64,000 nucleotides of DNA from Streptomyces sp. SID13726. Its GTDB lineage: Bacteria > Actinomycetota > Actinomycetes > Streptomycetales > Streptomycetaceae. The DNA lies in contig NZ_JAAGLY010000009.1 of the NCBI RefSeq assembly GCF_010548375.1, forward strand, positions 248,001 through 312,000. The letters run 5' to 3'. Below, in pieces: positions 23,927-32,276 of the stretch. How positions within the stretch are numbered: the stretch's first letter is position 1; each line of letters starts with the position of its first letter. The notes below the pieces were generated by a model. It was not told the origin of the DNA, did no database searches, and was given only the letters and a program-made list of their open reading frames with translations. The translations under genes and the position numbers were made by a program.

Positions 23927-24850
23927 AGCGGTGTGGAGGAGCAAGGGGCGGCGGTGGGCGGCGGGCTGGCCCATCGGGTGCCGGACCTGGGGGCCCTCGA
24001 ACTGCTGCTGGCGGTGGCCCGGTTGGGGAGCCTCGGCGGGGCGGCGCGGGAGCTGGGCATCACGCAGCCGGCCGCGAGCAGCCGTATCCGCTCCATGGAA
24101 CGCCAGCTCGGCGTGGCCCTGGTCGACCGCTCGCCCCGCGGGTCCCGGCTCACGGACGCGGGCGCGCTGGTCACGGACTGGGCGCGGCGGATCGTGGAGG
24201 CGGCGGAGGCGTTCGACGCGGGGGCCCAGGCGCTGCGGGTCCGCCGGGACTCCCGGCTCCGGGTGGCGGCGAGCATGACGATCGCCGAGTACCTGCTGCC
24301 GGGCTGGCTGCTGGCGCTGCGCGCGGCCCGCCCGGACACGGCGGTGTCCCTCCAGGCCGGCAACTCGCAGACGGTGGCGGAGCGCCTGCTCTCCGACGAG
24401 GCGGACCTCGGCTTCGTGGAGGGCCTGACGGTCCCCACGGGCCTCGACTCGGTCGTCATCGCCCACGACCACCTGATCGTCGTGACGGCCCCGGGCCACC
24501 CCTGGGCCCGCCGCCGGCGTCCCCTGGCCGCCGCCGAACTCGCCACCACACCCCTGATCCTGCGCGAGAAGGGCTCCGGCACCCGCCAGGTCCTGGACGC
24601 GGCCCTGGGCGGCCTGGCCCGCCCCCTCATCGAACTCTCCTCCACCACAGCGGTGAAGGCCTCGGCGGTGAGCGGCGCGGGCCCCGCCGTCCTCAGCGAA
24701 CTGGCGGTGGGGGAGGAGCTGGCGATGCGCCGCCTCGTGGCGGTCCCGGTGGCCGGGGTGTCACTGGCACGGGACCTGCGGGCGGTGTGGCCCACGGGGC
24801 ATCGGCCGGTGGGACCGGCGAGAGACCTGTTGTCGCTGACCCGGTCCTAG
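23924..24850 (+). CDS. LysR-family transcriptional regulator
   Basis: 308 residues from ATG 23924. The N-terminal winged helix is at about residues 22-82 (ALELLLAVARLGSLGGAARELGITQPAASSRIRSMERQLG). The periplasmic-binding-like effector domain follows (LRVAASMTIAEYLLPGWLLALRAARPDTAVSLQAGNS). No close Shine-Dalgarno sequence precedes the ATG; GAGGG is 15 bases upstream, so a leaderless or short-leader transcript is possible. It is divergent from the TDT transporter gene, which it is likely to regulate. It ends in a 4-base convergent overlap with the glutamine-hydrolase-like gene. Confidence 0.92.
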   Translation: MSGVEEQGAAVGGGLAHRVPDLGALELLLAVARLGSLGGAARELGITQPAASSRIRSMERQLGVALVDRSPRGSRLTDAGALVTDWARRIVEAAEAFDAGAQALRVRRDSRLRVAASMTIAEYLLPGWLLALRAARPDTAVSLQAGNSQTVAERLLSDEADLGFVEGLTVPTGLDSVVIAHDHLIVVTAPGHPWARRRRPLAAAELATTPLILREKGSGTRQVLDAALGGLARPLIELSSTTAVKASAVSGAGPAVLSELAVGEELAMRRLVAVPVAGVSLARDLRAVWPTGHRPVGPARDLLSLTRS

Positions 24851-25539
24851 GGCCGGGCGGCGGCCGAGACGAGGGCCCGCATCACTCGCAGGTCCGCGCC
24901 CATCTCCGGATGCCACTGGACGCCCAACGCCCAGTGCGCGCCGGTGAGTTCGACCGCCTCCACCGTGCCGTCCGGCGCGTGGGCGGAGGGGGCCAGGCCC
25001 TCTCCGAGGCGGTCCACCGCCTGGTGGTGGAAGGTCGGGACCAGGGTCTCCTCCGGGGCGATGTCGGCGTAGCGGGTGCCGGGGACCGGCTTGACCGGGT
25101 GGTGGCCGAAGACGCCCGGGGTGTCGGCGTGGCCGTCGATGTGCTGGACGAGGGTGCCGCCGAGGGCGACGTTCAGGAGCTGCATGCCCCGGCAGATGCC
25201 CAGCAGGGGGACGCCGGCAGCCGACGCGGCGTCGATCAGGGCCAGTTCCCAGGCGTCCCGGGCACGGGCGGGCGGGCCGGTGCGGGGGTCGGGCTCGGCG
25301 CCGTAGCGGATCGGCTCCACGTCCGGGCCGCCCGCGATCACCAGTCCGTCCAGGCGGGCCACGGTCGCCGCCGCGTGCTCAGGGGCGTCCGGCGGGAGCA
25401 TCGCGGCCAGGGCGCCCGCCTGCTGGACCAGCCGGGGATAGCCCGCCGGGAGCAGCGCCGCCTCCAGCTCCCAGCGCCCCCAGCGCACCTCGGCCTCCAG
25501 ATAGGTGCTGACCCCGATCAGCGGTCGTACGGTCGTCAC
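24847..25539 (-). CDS. Class I amidotransferase-like gamma-glutamyl hydrolase (peptidase C26)
   Basis: 230 residues from GTG 25539, selected because GGGGAGG lies 5 bases upstream; a TTG start at 25560 is less likely. The catalytic triad is visible: Cys116 in GICRGMQLLN and His210 and Glu212 in GVQWHPE. The oxyanion region is GLVIAGGPDVEP. The family includes PuuD, which cleaves gamma-glutamyl-GABA, and gamma-glutamyl hydrolases. Beside a gamma-glutamyl-amine ligase gene it most likely removes the glutamyl group at the end of that pathway. It lies in the same direction as the GntR gene upstream. Confidence 0.9.
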   Translation of the reverse strand: MTTVRPLIGVSTYLEAEVRWGRWELEAALLPAGYPRLVQQAGALAAMLPPDAPEHAAATVARLDGLVIAGGPDVEPIRYGAEPDPRTGPPARARDAWELALIDAASAAGVPLLGICRGMQLLNVALGGTLVQHIDGHADTPGVFGHHPVKPVPGTRYADIAPEETLVPTFHHQAVDRLGEGLAPSAHAPDGTVEAVELTGAHWALGVQWHPEMGADLRVMRALVSAAARP

Positions 25540-25606
25540 TCGGTCCTCCCCGGCTTGCAATGGCCCATGCCCATACCTTTGCGCCCCGGGCCGTGCACAA
25601 TCAAGG

Positions 25607-26341
25607 TCACGCCAGGAACCCGCGCAACAGCGCCGCCGTGCCCCCGCAGTGCTCGCGCATCATCTCCCGCGCCCCGTCCGCGTCCCCGTCGAGGACCGCC
25701 TCGACCAGCGCCGCGTGCTGGCGCTGGGAGTGCTCCAGGTTGCGGACCAGGAGCGGGATGCAGTCGAGGAGGTCGTTCACCGAGGCCCGTACCGCCGCGT
25801 ACTGGGCGGTCAGGGTCGGTGAGCCGCACAGTTCCGCCAGGGTGAGGTGGAGCAGGGTGTCCAGGCGCCGGTAGTCCGCGAGCGGGGCCTCCTGCGTGGC
25901 CGCCAGTGCCTCGCGCAGCCGCTCCGCCTGCTCGCCGGAGAGGCCGTGCGTCGCGCACAGGCCCGCCGCGCCCACCTCCAGCACCTCCCGGAAGCGCAGC
26001 ACGTCCTCGATGTCCACCTCCGTGACCCGGCGCCGCAGTTCGTCCTCGCCGCCCGCGTGCGCCTTGGGCAGGACGAAGGTCCCGCCGTACCGCCCGCGCC
26101 GCGACTCCACAAGCCCCTGGTCCTGGAGCACCTTCAGCACCTCGCGCAGCGTCACCCGGCTGATCCCGAGCCGCTCCGCCAGCTCCCGCTCGGCCGGCAG
26201 CCGCTCACCCCCCGGCACCAGCCCGAGCCGCACCACCTGGAGGATCTGCTCCAGCGCCTCCTCGAAGCCGTTGCCCGCCCTGACCGGCCGCAGCACCGGA
26301 GTCAGCCGGTCCTCCGGGCCGCCGTCAGCGTCGACCGACAT
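25607..26341 (-). CDS. epuRI: FadR/GntR-family regulator of the amine-glutamylation genes (EpuRI-like)
   Basis: 244 residues from ATG 26341 with GGAAGGGGG upstream. The GntR winged helix covers about residues 15-85 (GFEEALEQILQVVRLGLVPGGERLPAERELAERLGISRVTLREVLKVLQDQGLVESRRG). The all-helical FCD domain occupies the rest, with the metal-site pattern D-x-x-F-H in the LDTLLHLTLAELCG region and a later His pair. It is divergent to the glnA4-like gene, with 95 bases between the starts. The position and family match the S. coelicolor regulator described for ethanolamine utilisation; the symbol rests on context recalled from the literature, not on a comparison made here. Confidence 0.82.
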   Translation of the reverse strand: MSVDADGGPEDRLTPVLRPVRAGNGFEEALEQILQVVRLGLVPGGERLPAERELAERLGISRVTLREVLKVLQDQGLVESRRGRYGGTFVLPKAHAGGEDELRRRVTEVDIEDVLRFREVLEVGAAGLCATHGLSGEQAERLREALAATQEAPLADYRRLDTLLHLTLAELCGSPTLTAQYAAVRASVNDLLDCIPLLVRNLEHSQRQHAALVEAVLDGDADGAREMMREHCGGTAALLRGFLA

Positions 26342-26436
26342 ATGGCCGAGCCCCCTTCCCAAGCAATGGTTCTGAGCAATACCTTATGGCTCCCGGCCCG
26401 GTCGGAAAAACGCGCAGCAGCCGAAGGAGCTCCCCC

Positions 26437-27795
26437 GTGGCAGACCGCACACCCCCGCTCAGTGTCGAGGAGCTGCACGCCCTCGTCGCGAGCGGTGAGA
26501 TCGACACTGTCGTCCTGGCCTTCCCTGACATGCAAGGCCGGCTCCAGGGCAAGCGGTTCGCCGCCCGCTTCTTCCTCGACGAGGTACTCCACCACGGCAC
26601 CGAGGGCTGCAACTACCTGCTCGCCGTCGACACCGAGATGAACACCGTCGACGGCTACGCGATGTCCTCCTGGGACCGCGGCTACGGCGACTTCGCCATG
26701 CACCCCGACCTCGCCACCCTGCGCCGCGTCCCCTGGAACGCCGGCACGGCCATGCTGATCGCCGACCTCGCCTGGGAGGACGGCTCCCCGGTGGTCGCCG
26801 CGCCCCGGCAGATCCTGCGCCGCCAGCTGGAGCGCCTCGCCGAGCACGGCTTCACCGCCCAGGTCGGCACCGAGCTGGAGTTCATCGTCTTCAAGGACAG
26901 CTACGAGCAGGCCTGGGACGCCAACTACCGGGGGCTCACGCCCGCCAACCAGTACAACATCGACTACTCGGTCCTCGGCACCGGCCGCATCGAGCCCCTG
27001 CTCCGCCGGATCCGCAACGAGATGGCCGCGGCCGGGCTCACCGTCGAGTCCGCCAAGGGCGAGTGCAACCCCGGCCAGCACGAGATCGCCTTCCGCTACG
27101 ACGAGGCCCTCACCACCTGCGACCAGCACGCGATCTACAAGACCGGCGCCAAGGAGATCGCCTCCCAGGAAGGCGTCTCGCTCACCTTCATGGCCAAGTA
27201 CAACGAGCGCGAGGGCAACTCCTGCCACATCCACCTCTCGCTCGCCGACGCCGCAGGCAACAACGCGATGGCGGGCCCGGACGGCATGTCCGACGTGATG
27301 CGGTACTTCCTCGCCGGACAGCTCGCGGCCCTGCGCGACTTCTCGCTGCTCTACGCCCCCAACATCAACTCCTACAAGCGGTTCCAGCCGGGCTCCTTCG
27401 CCCCCACCGCGGTCGCCTGGGGCCATGACAACCGCACCTGCGCGCTGCGGGTCGTCGGCCACGGCCGCTCGATGCGCTTCGAGAACCGGCTGCCCGGCGG
27501 GGACGTCAACCCGCACCTCGCGGTCGCCGGGCTGGTCGCGGCAGGGCTGTACGGCATCGAGCAGAAGCTGGAGCTGCCCGAGGTCTGCACCGGCAACGCC
27601 TACACCGCCGAGTACGCCCACGTCCCCACCACCCTGCGCGAGGCCGCCGAGCTGTGGGAGAACAGCCCGATCGCCAAGGCCGCCTTCGGCGACGAGGTCG
27701 TCGCGCACTACCGCAACATGGCCCGCGTCGAGCTGGACGCCTTCGACGCGGCGGTCACCGACTGGGAGCTGCGCCGCTCCTTCGAACGCCTGTGA
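26437..27795 (+). CDS. glnA4: Glutamine-synthetase-like gamma-glutamyl-amine ligase (GlnA4 type)
   Basis: 452 residues from GTG 26437 with GAAGGAG 8 bases ahead. GS landmarks: the metal/glutamate region VGTELEFIVF, KGECNPGQHEIAFRYDEA, GNSCHIHLSL and SYKRFQPGSFAPTAVAWG. The ammonium-site DGSS of true glutamine synthetase is replaced by D72-G-Y-A-M-S-S, so the acceptor pocket differs and ammonium is unlikely. GlnA4 of S. coelicolor glutamylates ethanolamine, and related GlnA3 acts on polyamines. Followed by aldehyde dehydrogenase and SDR genes in tight order, it most likely starts a gamma-glutamylated amine catabolic route using ATP and glutamate. Confidence 0.9.
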   Translation: MADRTPPLSVEELHALVASGEIDTVVLAFPDMQGRLQGKRFAARFFLDEVLHHGTEGCNYLLAVDTEMNTVDGYAMSSWDRGYGDFAMHPDLATLRRVPWNAGTAMLIADLAWEDGSPVVAAPRQILRRQLERLAEHGFTAQVGTELEFIVFKDSYEQAWDANYRGLTPANQYNIDYSVLGTGRIEPLLRRIRNEMAAAGLTVESAKGECNPGQHEIAFRYDEALTTCDQHAIYKTGAKEIASQEGVSLTFMAKYNEREGNSCHIHLSLADAAGNNAMAGPDGMSDVMRYFLAGQLAALRDFSLLYAPNINSYKRFQPGSFAPTAVAWGHDNRTCALRVVGHGRSMRFENRLPGGDVNPHLAVAGLVAAGLYGIEQKLELPEVCTGNAYTAEYAHVPTTLREAAELWENSPIAKAAFGDEVVAHYRNMARVELDAFDAAVTDWELRRSFERL

Positions 27796-27822
27796 TCCCG
27801 AGTGTCCCCGAAAGGTTCTTCG

Positions 27823-29196
27823 TTGTCGTACGAGCATGAGCTGACCGTCCTCAACCCGGCCACCGAGGAGGTCGTCGCCACCGTCCCCGCAGCCACCGCC
27901 GCCGACGTGGACGCGGCGGTCGCCCGCGCGGCGAAGGCACAGGCCGGCTGGGCGGCCCTCGCCCCCGCCGACCGGGCCCGGCTGCTGCGCCGGTTCGCCG
28001 ACGTCGTGGACCAACACGTCGAGGAACTGGCCCGGTTGGAGGTCAGGGAAGCCGGCCACCTCCTCGGCAACGCCCGCTGGGAGGCCGGCAACGTCCGTGA
28101 TCTGCTGGCCTATGCGGCGGGGGGCGTGGAGCGGCTGAACGGCCGTCAGATCCCGGTCGCGGGCGGCCTCGACATCACCATCCTCGAACCGCTCGGCGTC
28201 GTCGGGATCATCGCGCCCTGGAACTTCCCGATGCCGATCGCCGCCTGGGGCACGGCCCCCGCGCTCGCAGCCGGCAACGCGGTGATCCTCAAGCCCGCCG
28301 AGACGACCCCGCTGACCGCCCTGCGGCTCGCCGAACTCGCCCTGGACGCAGGGCTGCCCGAGGGCCTGTTCCAGGTGCTGCCGGGCCACGGGCCGGTCGC
28401 GGGCACCGCCCTCGTCGAGCACCCCGGCGTGGCGAAGATCGTGTTCACCGGGTCCACCCGCACCGGCCGCGAGGTCATGGAGCGCTGCGCCCGCCAGGTC
28501 AAGCCGGTCACCCTCGAACTCGGCGGCAAGAGCCCCAACATCGTCTTCGCCGACGCCGACCTCACCAAGGCCCTCGACCCCTTCTCCTTCCTCGACAACT
28601 CCGGCCAGGACTGCTGCGCCCGCACCCGGATCCTCGTCCAGGAGTCGGTCTACGAGGAGGCGCACGCCTTTCTCGCAGAGGCGCTGTCCGCCGTCGTGGT
28701 CGGCGACCCGGCCGACGAGAAGACCCAGATGGGCCCGCTGATCTCCCGTCAGCAACTGGACCGGGTACGGCAGTTGGTGCCCGCCGACGCCCCCGGCCTG
28801 CGCGGCGGCGCTCCCGACGGGCCCGGCTTCTGGTTCGCGCCGACCGTGCTCACCGGCGAGGCGCCCGACTCCCCGGCGGCCTGCGAGGAGATCTTCGGCC
28901 CGGTCGCCGTCCTGCTGCCCTTCACCGACGAGGCGGACGCGATCCGGCTCGCCAACGACACCCCCTACGGCCTCTCCGGCTCCCTCTGGACCCGCGACCT
29001 GGGCCGCGCCCTGCGCGTCTCGCACGCCGTCCGGGCAGGCAACCTGTCCGTCAACTCCCACTCCAGCGTCCGCTATTGGACCCCCTTCGGCGGCTACAAG
29101 CAGTCCGGACTCGGCCGTGAACTCGGCCCGGACGCCCTGACCGCCTTCACCGAGACCAAGAACGTCTTCATCAGCACGGAAGGCCCCGCACAGTGA
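27823..29196 (+). CDS. Aldehyde dehydrogenase (gamma-glutamyl-aldehyde or related)
   Basis: 457 residues from TTG 27823, preceded by AAAGG seven bases upstream; GTG 27802 would add seven residues but has no ribosome-binding site. The NAD-binding GSTRTG turn, the general base Glu232 in LELGGKSPN and the catalytic Cys264 in NSGQDCCA are all present, together with the IIAPWNFP motif. The gene follows the GlnA4-like gene after 27 bases and overlaps the SDR gene by GTGA. It should oxidise the aldehyde formed from the glutamylated amine in the cytoplasm, with NAD(P)+ as acceptor. Confidence 0.93.
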   Translation: MSYEHELTVLNPATEEVVATVPAATAADVDAAVARAAKAQAGWAALAPADRARLLRRFADVVDQHVEELARLEVREAGHLLGNARWEAGNVRDLLAYAAGGVERLNGRQIPVAGGLDITILEPLGVVGIIAPWNFPMPIAAWGTAPALAAGNAVILKPAETTPLTALRLAELALDAGLPEGLFQVLPGHGPVAGTALVEHPGVAKIVFTGSTRTGREVMERCARQVKPVTLELGGKSPNIVFADADLTKALDPFSFLDNSGQDCCARTRILVQESVYEEAHAFLAEALSAVVVGDPADEKTQMGPLISRQQLDRVRQLVPADAPGLRGGAPDGPGFWFAPTVLTGEAPDSPAACEEIFGPVAVLLPFTDEADAIRLANDTPYGLSGSLWTRDLGRALRVSHAVRAGNLSVNSHSSVRYWTPFGGYKQSGLGRELGPDALTAFTETKNVFISTEGPAQ

Positions 29197-29993
29197 CCTC
29201 TTCGACCCCTTCGACCGATCAGATCGTGTGCCGTCGCCTCGTCGGCCGTACGGCCGTCATCACCGGAGCCGGCAGCGGCATCGGTCTCGCCACCGCCCGC
29301 AGGCTCGCCTCCGAGGGCGCCAACGTGGTCTGCGCCGACGTGGACGAGACCCGCGGCAAGGCGGCCGGCGAGGAGGTCGGCGGCACCTTCGTGAAGGTGG
29401 ACGTCACCGACGCCGAGCAGGTCGAAGCCCTGTTCAGGACGGCGTACGACACCTACGGCAGCGTCGACATCGCCTTCAACAACGCGGGCATCTCGCCCCC
29501 CGACGACGACTCCATCCTGGAGACCGGCCTGGAGGCCTGGAAGCGCGTCCAGGAGGTCAACCTGACCTCCGTGTACCTGTGCTGCAAGGCCGCGATCCCC
29601 TACATGCGGCAGCAGGGCAAGGGGTCCATCATCAACACGGCGTCCTTCGTGGCCCGGATGGGCGCGGCGACCTCGCAGATCTCCTACACCGCCTCCAAGG
29701 GTGGCGTACTGGCCATGTCCCGTGAGCTGGGCGTGCAGTTCGCCCGCGAGGGCATCCGCGTCAACGCCCTCTGCCCGGGCCCGGTCAACACCCCGCTGCT
29801 CCAGGAGCTGTTCGCCAAGGACCCCGAGCGGGCCGCGCGCCGCCTGGTCCACATCCCGGTGGGCCGGTTCGCCGAGGCCGAGGAGATCGCCGCCGCCGTC
29901 GCCTTCCTGGCCAGCGACGACTCCTCCTTTGTCAACGCCAGCGACTTCCTCGTCGACGGCGGGATCTCGGGGGCGTACGTCACACCGCTGTAG
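29193..29993 (+). CDS. Short-chain dehydrogenase/reductase
   Basis: 266 residues from GTG 29193, overlapping the aldehyde dehydrogenase stop. The classical SDR features are TGAGSGIG (cofactor loop), NNAGI, the catalytic Ser region INTASFVARMG, YTASKGG (Tyr and Lys), and CPGPVNTP. Asp in VCADVDE after the second strand points to NAD(H) rather than NADP(H). In this operon it would convert the alcohol group of a gamma-glutamylated amino alcohol such as ethanolamine into the aldehyde for the neighbour enzyme; this role is inferred from context. Confidence 0.93.
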   Translation: MTSSTPSTDQIVCRRLVGRTAVITGAGSGIGLATARRLASEGANVVCADVDETRGKAAGEEVGGTFVKVDVTDAEQVEALFRTAYDTYGSVDIAFNNAGISPPDDDSILETGLEAWKRVQEVNLTSVYLCCKAAIPYMRQQGKGSIINTASFVARMGAATSQISYTASKGGVLAMSRELGVQFAREGIRVNALCPGPVNTPLLQELFAKDPERAARRLVHIPVGRFAEAEEIAAAVAFLASDDSSFVNASDFLVDGGISGAYVTPL

Positions 29994-30002
29994 GTCTCGC
30001 CC

Positions 30003-30014
30003 TACAGTGCCGGA
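30003..30014 (+). promoter_or_regulatory. Possible leaderless promoter -10 of the DUF2510 gene
   Basis: TACAGT at 30003-30008 lies 6 bases before the ATG at 30015, the spacing expected if transcription begins at the start codon. There is no Shine-Dalgarno sequence before that ATG. A clear -35 was not found. Confidence 0.4.
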
Positions 30015-30806
30015 ATGAGCAGGACGCTCCCGCCCGGCTGGTACCCGGACCCCGACGCTCCGCATCTGGAGCGCCGGTGGGACGGGACGGCCTGGACGGA
30101 CGACCGGCGCGCCCCCGAGGCCCCCGGCCCGCCGCGAGCGGCCGACGGGGCCTCGGGGCGCGCCAAGGCAGTCGCGCTCGCGATCGCCGGGGCGGTCCTC
30201 GTCCCCGCGATCGTCACCGGGGCGTACGCGCTGGCCCGGGGCCACGGGGACGACGTGGTCGCGGACACCGCCCCGACCTTCGCCGCACCGCCGCCCACCC
30301 CGACCTTCGCGCCGCCCCCGCCCACCGCGACCTCCTCGGCCCCGACCCGCCTGGTCGACGAACTCGACGGCATCAGCCTGCCGTTGCCCGAGGGCTGGGT
30401 CCCGGCGAGATACGTCACCCGCGACAACCTCGTGATGACCAGGGAGGGCGGCGGCAGGGTCTTCGCCCGCACGGTGTCCGGGAAGCTCGCACAACCCCCG
30501 GACGCGCTCGCCGAGAAGGACATACCCCAGGCCGCCGACACGTCCTACGACGGCATCCGCGGCCACCATGTCGTCCGGTCGGAGCGGGTGAAGGTGGCCG
30601 GATGCGCCGGATACCTGGTGCGCTGGCGGGTCAGGACCGCCGAGGGGCCCGGAGGTTACGTCCAGTCGCTGGCGTTCGCCCGCGACGCCGACGAGCGGTC
30701 GCGCGGCACCGTCGTCGTCCGCTTCGCCTTCGACGCGGGCCCGGACGGCCCGCCGCTCGCCGACATGGACCGGATCACCCGGGGGATCCGGTCCCTGGAC
30801 CGCTGA
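30015..30806 (+). CDS. DUF2510 membrane protein
   Basis: 263 residues. The N-terminus PPGWYPDPDAPHLERRWDGTAWTD is the DUF2510 (SHOCT-associated) module, split here as PPGWYPDP and RRWDGTAW. One membrane span follows near residues 54-74 (AVALAIAGAVLVPAIVTGAY), then a Pro/Thr-rich spacer (PPPTPTFAPPPPT) and an extracellular domain of about 150 residues. This arrangement, with the DUF2510 inside and the globular domain outside, is frequent in actinobacterial surface proteins, but no function is known. The transcript may be leaderless. It ends one base before the convergent gene. Confidence 0.85.
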   Translation: MSRTLPPGWYPDPDAPHLERRWDGTAWTDDRRAPEAPGPPRAADGASGRAKAVALAIAGAVLVPAIVTGAYALARGHGDDVVADTAPTFAAPPPTPTFAPPPPTATSSAPTRLVDELDGISLPLPEGWVPARYVTRDNLVMTREGGGRVFARTVSGKLAQPPDALAEKDIPQAADTSYDGIRGHHVVRSERVKVAGCAGYLVRWRVRTAEGPGGYVQSLAFARDADERSRGTVVVRFAFDAGPDGPPLADMDRITRGIRSLDR

Positions 30807-30807
30807 C

Positions 30808-32010
30808 CTACAGGAACGTGTGGCCTTCCCCGCGGTACGTCGGGACGGTCGCCGTCACCGCGTCGCCCTCGATCAGGTGCAGCGTCTCGAACCGCTCGCA
30901 CAGCTCACCGGCCTTGGCGTGCCGGAACCACACCTTGTCGCCGAGCAGCAGGTCGTCGGCGGGCGCCCCGAGCAGCGGGGTCTGCACCTCGCCGGGCCCC
31001 TCCTGCGGGTCGTACTTCAGCCCCTCCGGCAGATACGGCACCGGCAGCCGGTCGGGTCCGGCCGCGCCCGAGGCCGGATAGCCGCCGCCGAGGACGGTCA
31101 CCACACCCACCCCCGGCCTGCGCACCACGGGCATGGCGAACAGGGCGGCCGGACGTCCGCTGAAGGACGTGTAGTTGTCGAACAGCCGCGGCACGTACAG
31201 CCCGGACCCGGCACCGATCTCCGTGACGACGGCCTCGGCCGCGGTGTGCTGCACACTGCCGGTGCCGCCGCCGTTGACGAACTCCAGGTCCGGCACGACG
31301 GCCCGCACCGCACGCACGACCGCGGCACGCCGCTCGGCGAGTTCCTTGCGGGCGGTGGCCTGCATCAGCCGTACGGCCCGGGAACGCAACGGCCGTCCGG
31401 CGACCGCGTCCCCGACGCCGGCGATGTGGCCCTCGTAGGCCATGATCCCCACGACCTTGAACCCGGGGCGCCTGGCCACCGCGCGCGCCATGTCGGCGAC
31501 CTGCGCGGGGGAGTGCAGCGGCGAACGCCGGGCGCCGACACGGACCTTGCCGCCGAGGAGCTTCAGCGAGGTGTCCAACTCCAGGCAGACCCGGATGACT
31601 TCGGTGCCGCCCGCGCGGGACTCGTCGATGAAGGCGAGCTGCGAAGGGTCGTCGACCATCACCGTCACGGCGGCGGCGAGCTTGGGGTCGGCGGCCAGTT
31701 CGGCGTATCCGGCGCGGTCGGCGGAGGGATACGCGAGCAGGATGTCGTCGAAGCCGCTCCGGGCCAGCCACAGGGACTCGGCGAGCGTGAAGGACATGAG
31801 TCCCGCGAATCCGTCCCTGGCCAGGACGCGCTCCAGCAGCGCCCGGCACCGTACGGACTTGCTGGCGACACGGATCGGCTTCCCCGCCGCCCGGCGGACG
31901 AGATCGTCCGCGTTGGCGTCGAAGGCGTCCAGGTCCACGATCGCGAGGGGGGCGTCGAGATGGGCGGTGGCCCGGTCGTATCGGGCCCGGTCGGCGGAGC
32001 GCGCAGTCAT
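30808..32010 (-). CDS. PLP-dependent alanine racemase-fold amino acid deaminase/aldolase
   Basis: 400 residues from ATG 32010. The TIM-barrel alanine-racemase N-domain begins PLAIVDLDAFDANADDL. The PLP Lys is in RVASKSVRCRAL, and the phosphate-binding region is GGGTGSVQHT. The C-terminal beta domain includes VTVLGGGYPASG and ends EGHTFL. The arrangement matches D-threonine aldolase/D-serine deaminase-type proteins more than alanine racemase. The likely substrates are D-amino acids or beta-hydroxy-D-amino acids, metal-assisted, in the cytoplasm. No pathway partner is beside it. Confidence 0.88.
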   Translation of the reverse strand: MTARSADRARYDRATAHLDAPLAIVDLDAFDANADDLVRRAAGKPIRVASKSVRCRALLERVLARDGFAGLMSFTLAESLWLARSGFDDILLAYPSADRAGYAELAADPKLAAAVTVMVDDPSQLAFIDESRAGGTEVIRVCLELDTSLKLLGGKVRVGARRSPLHSPAQVADMARAVARRPGFKVVGIMAYEGHIAGVGDAVAGRPLRSRAVRLMQATARKELAERRAAVVRAVRAVVPDLEFVNGGGTGSVQHTAAEAVVTEIGAGSGLYVPRLFDNYTSFSGRPAALFAMPVVRRPGVGVVTVLGGGYPASGAAGPDRLPVPYLPEGLKYDPQEGPGEVQTPLLGAPADDLLLGDKVWFRHAKAGELCERFETLHLIEGDAVTATVPTYRGEGHTFL

Positions 32011-32276
32011 GAACGCAGCCTGCCAGACAGGATTACCGCAGGGTAGGGGGACGTTCCGGGCAGATGCCCCCGGCCTGGTGGACTGGTTCCCGTTCGACCG
32101 GCGACAACCCGTAGAGTGACGCGCACGCACACAGGGCCGTTCGCCCCCGTCGCCGCCGCGCCGGGATGCCGGCCCCTCCGTGCGGGTATGCGTGCCCGGA
32201 CGGCCGTCTTCCACGCCGGCGACACCGACGCGGGCCCGCGCACGACCGAACGGCCCGGACAGGAAACGGGGGGTGC
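32011..32276. other. Promoter region of the Gly/Pro-rich protein gene
   Basis: A 266-base divergent intergenic space. TAGAGT at 32112-32117 is a reasonable -10 for the rightward operon; no good -35 was fixed. Frames open here belong to base-composition effects rather than genes. Confidence 0.4.

Noticed and set aside
26302..29061. Minus-strand open frame of about 900 codons opposite glnA4 and the aldehyde dehydrogenase
   Set aside because: It is a shadow of two genes with intact catalytic motifs.
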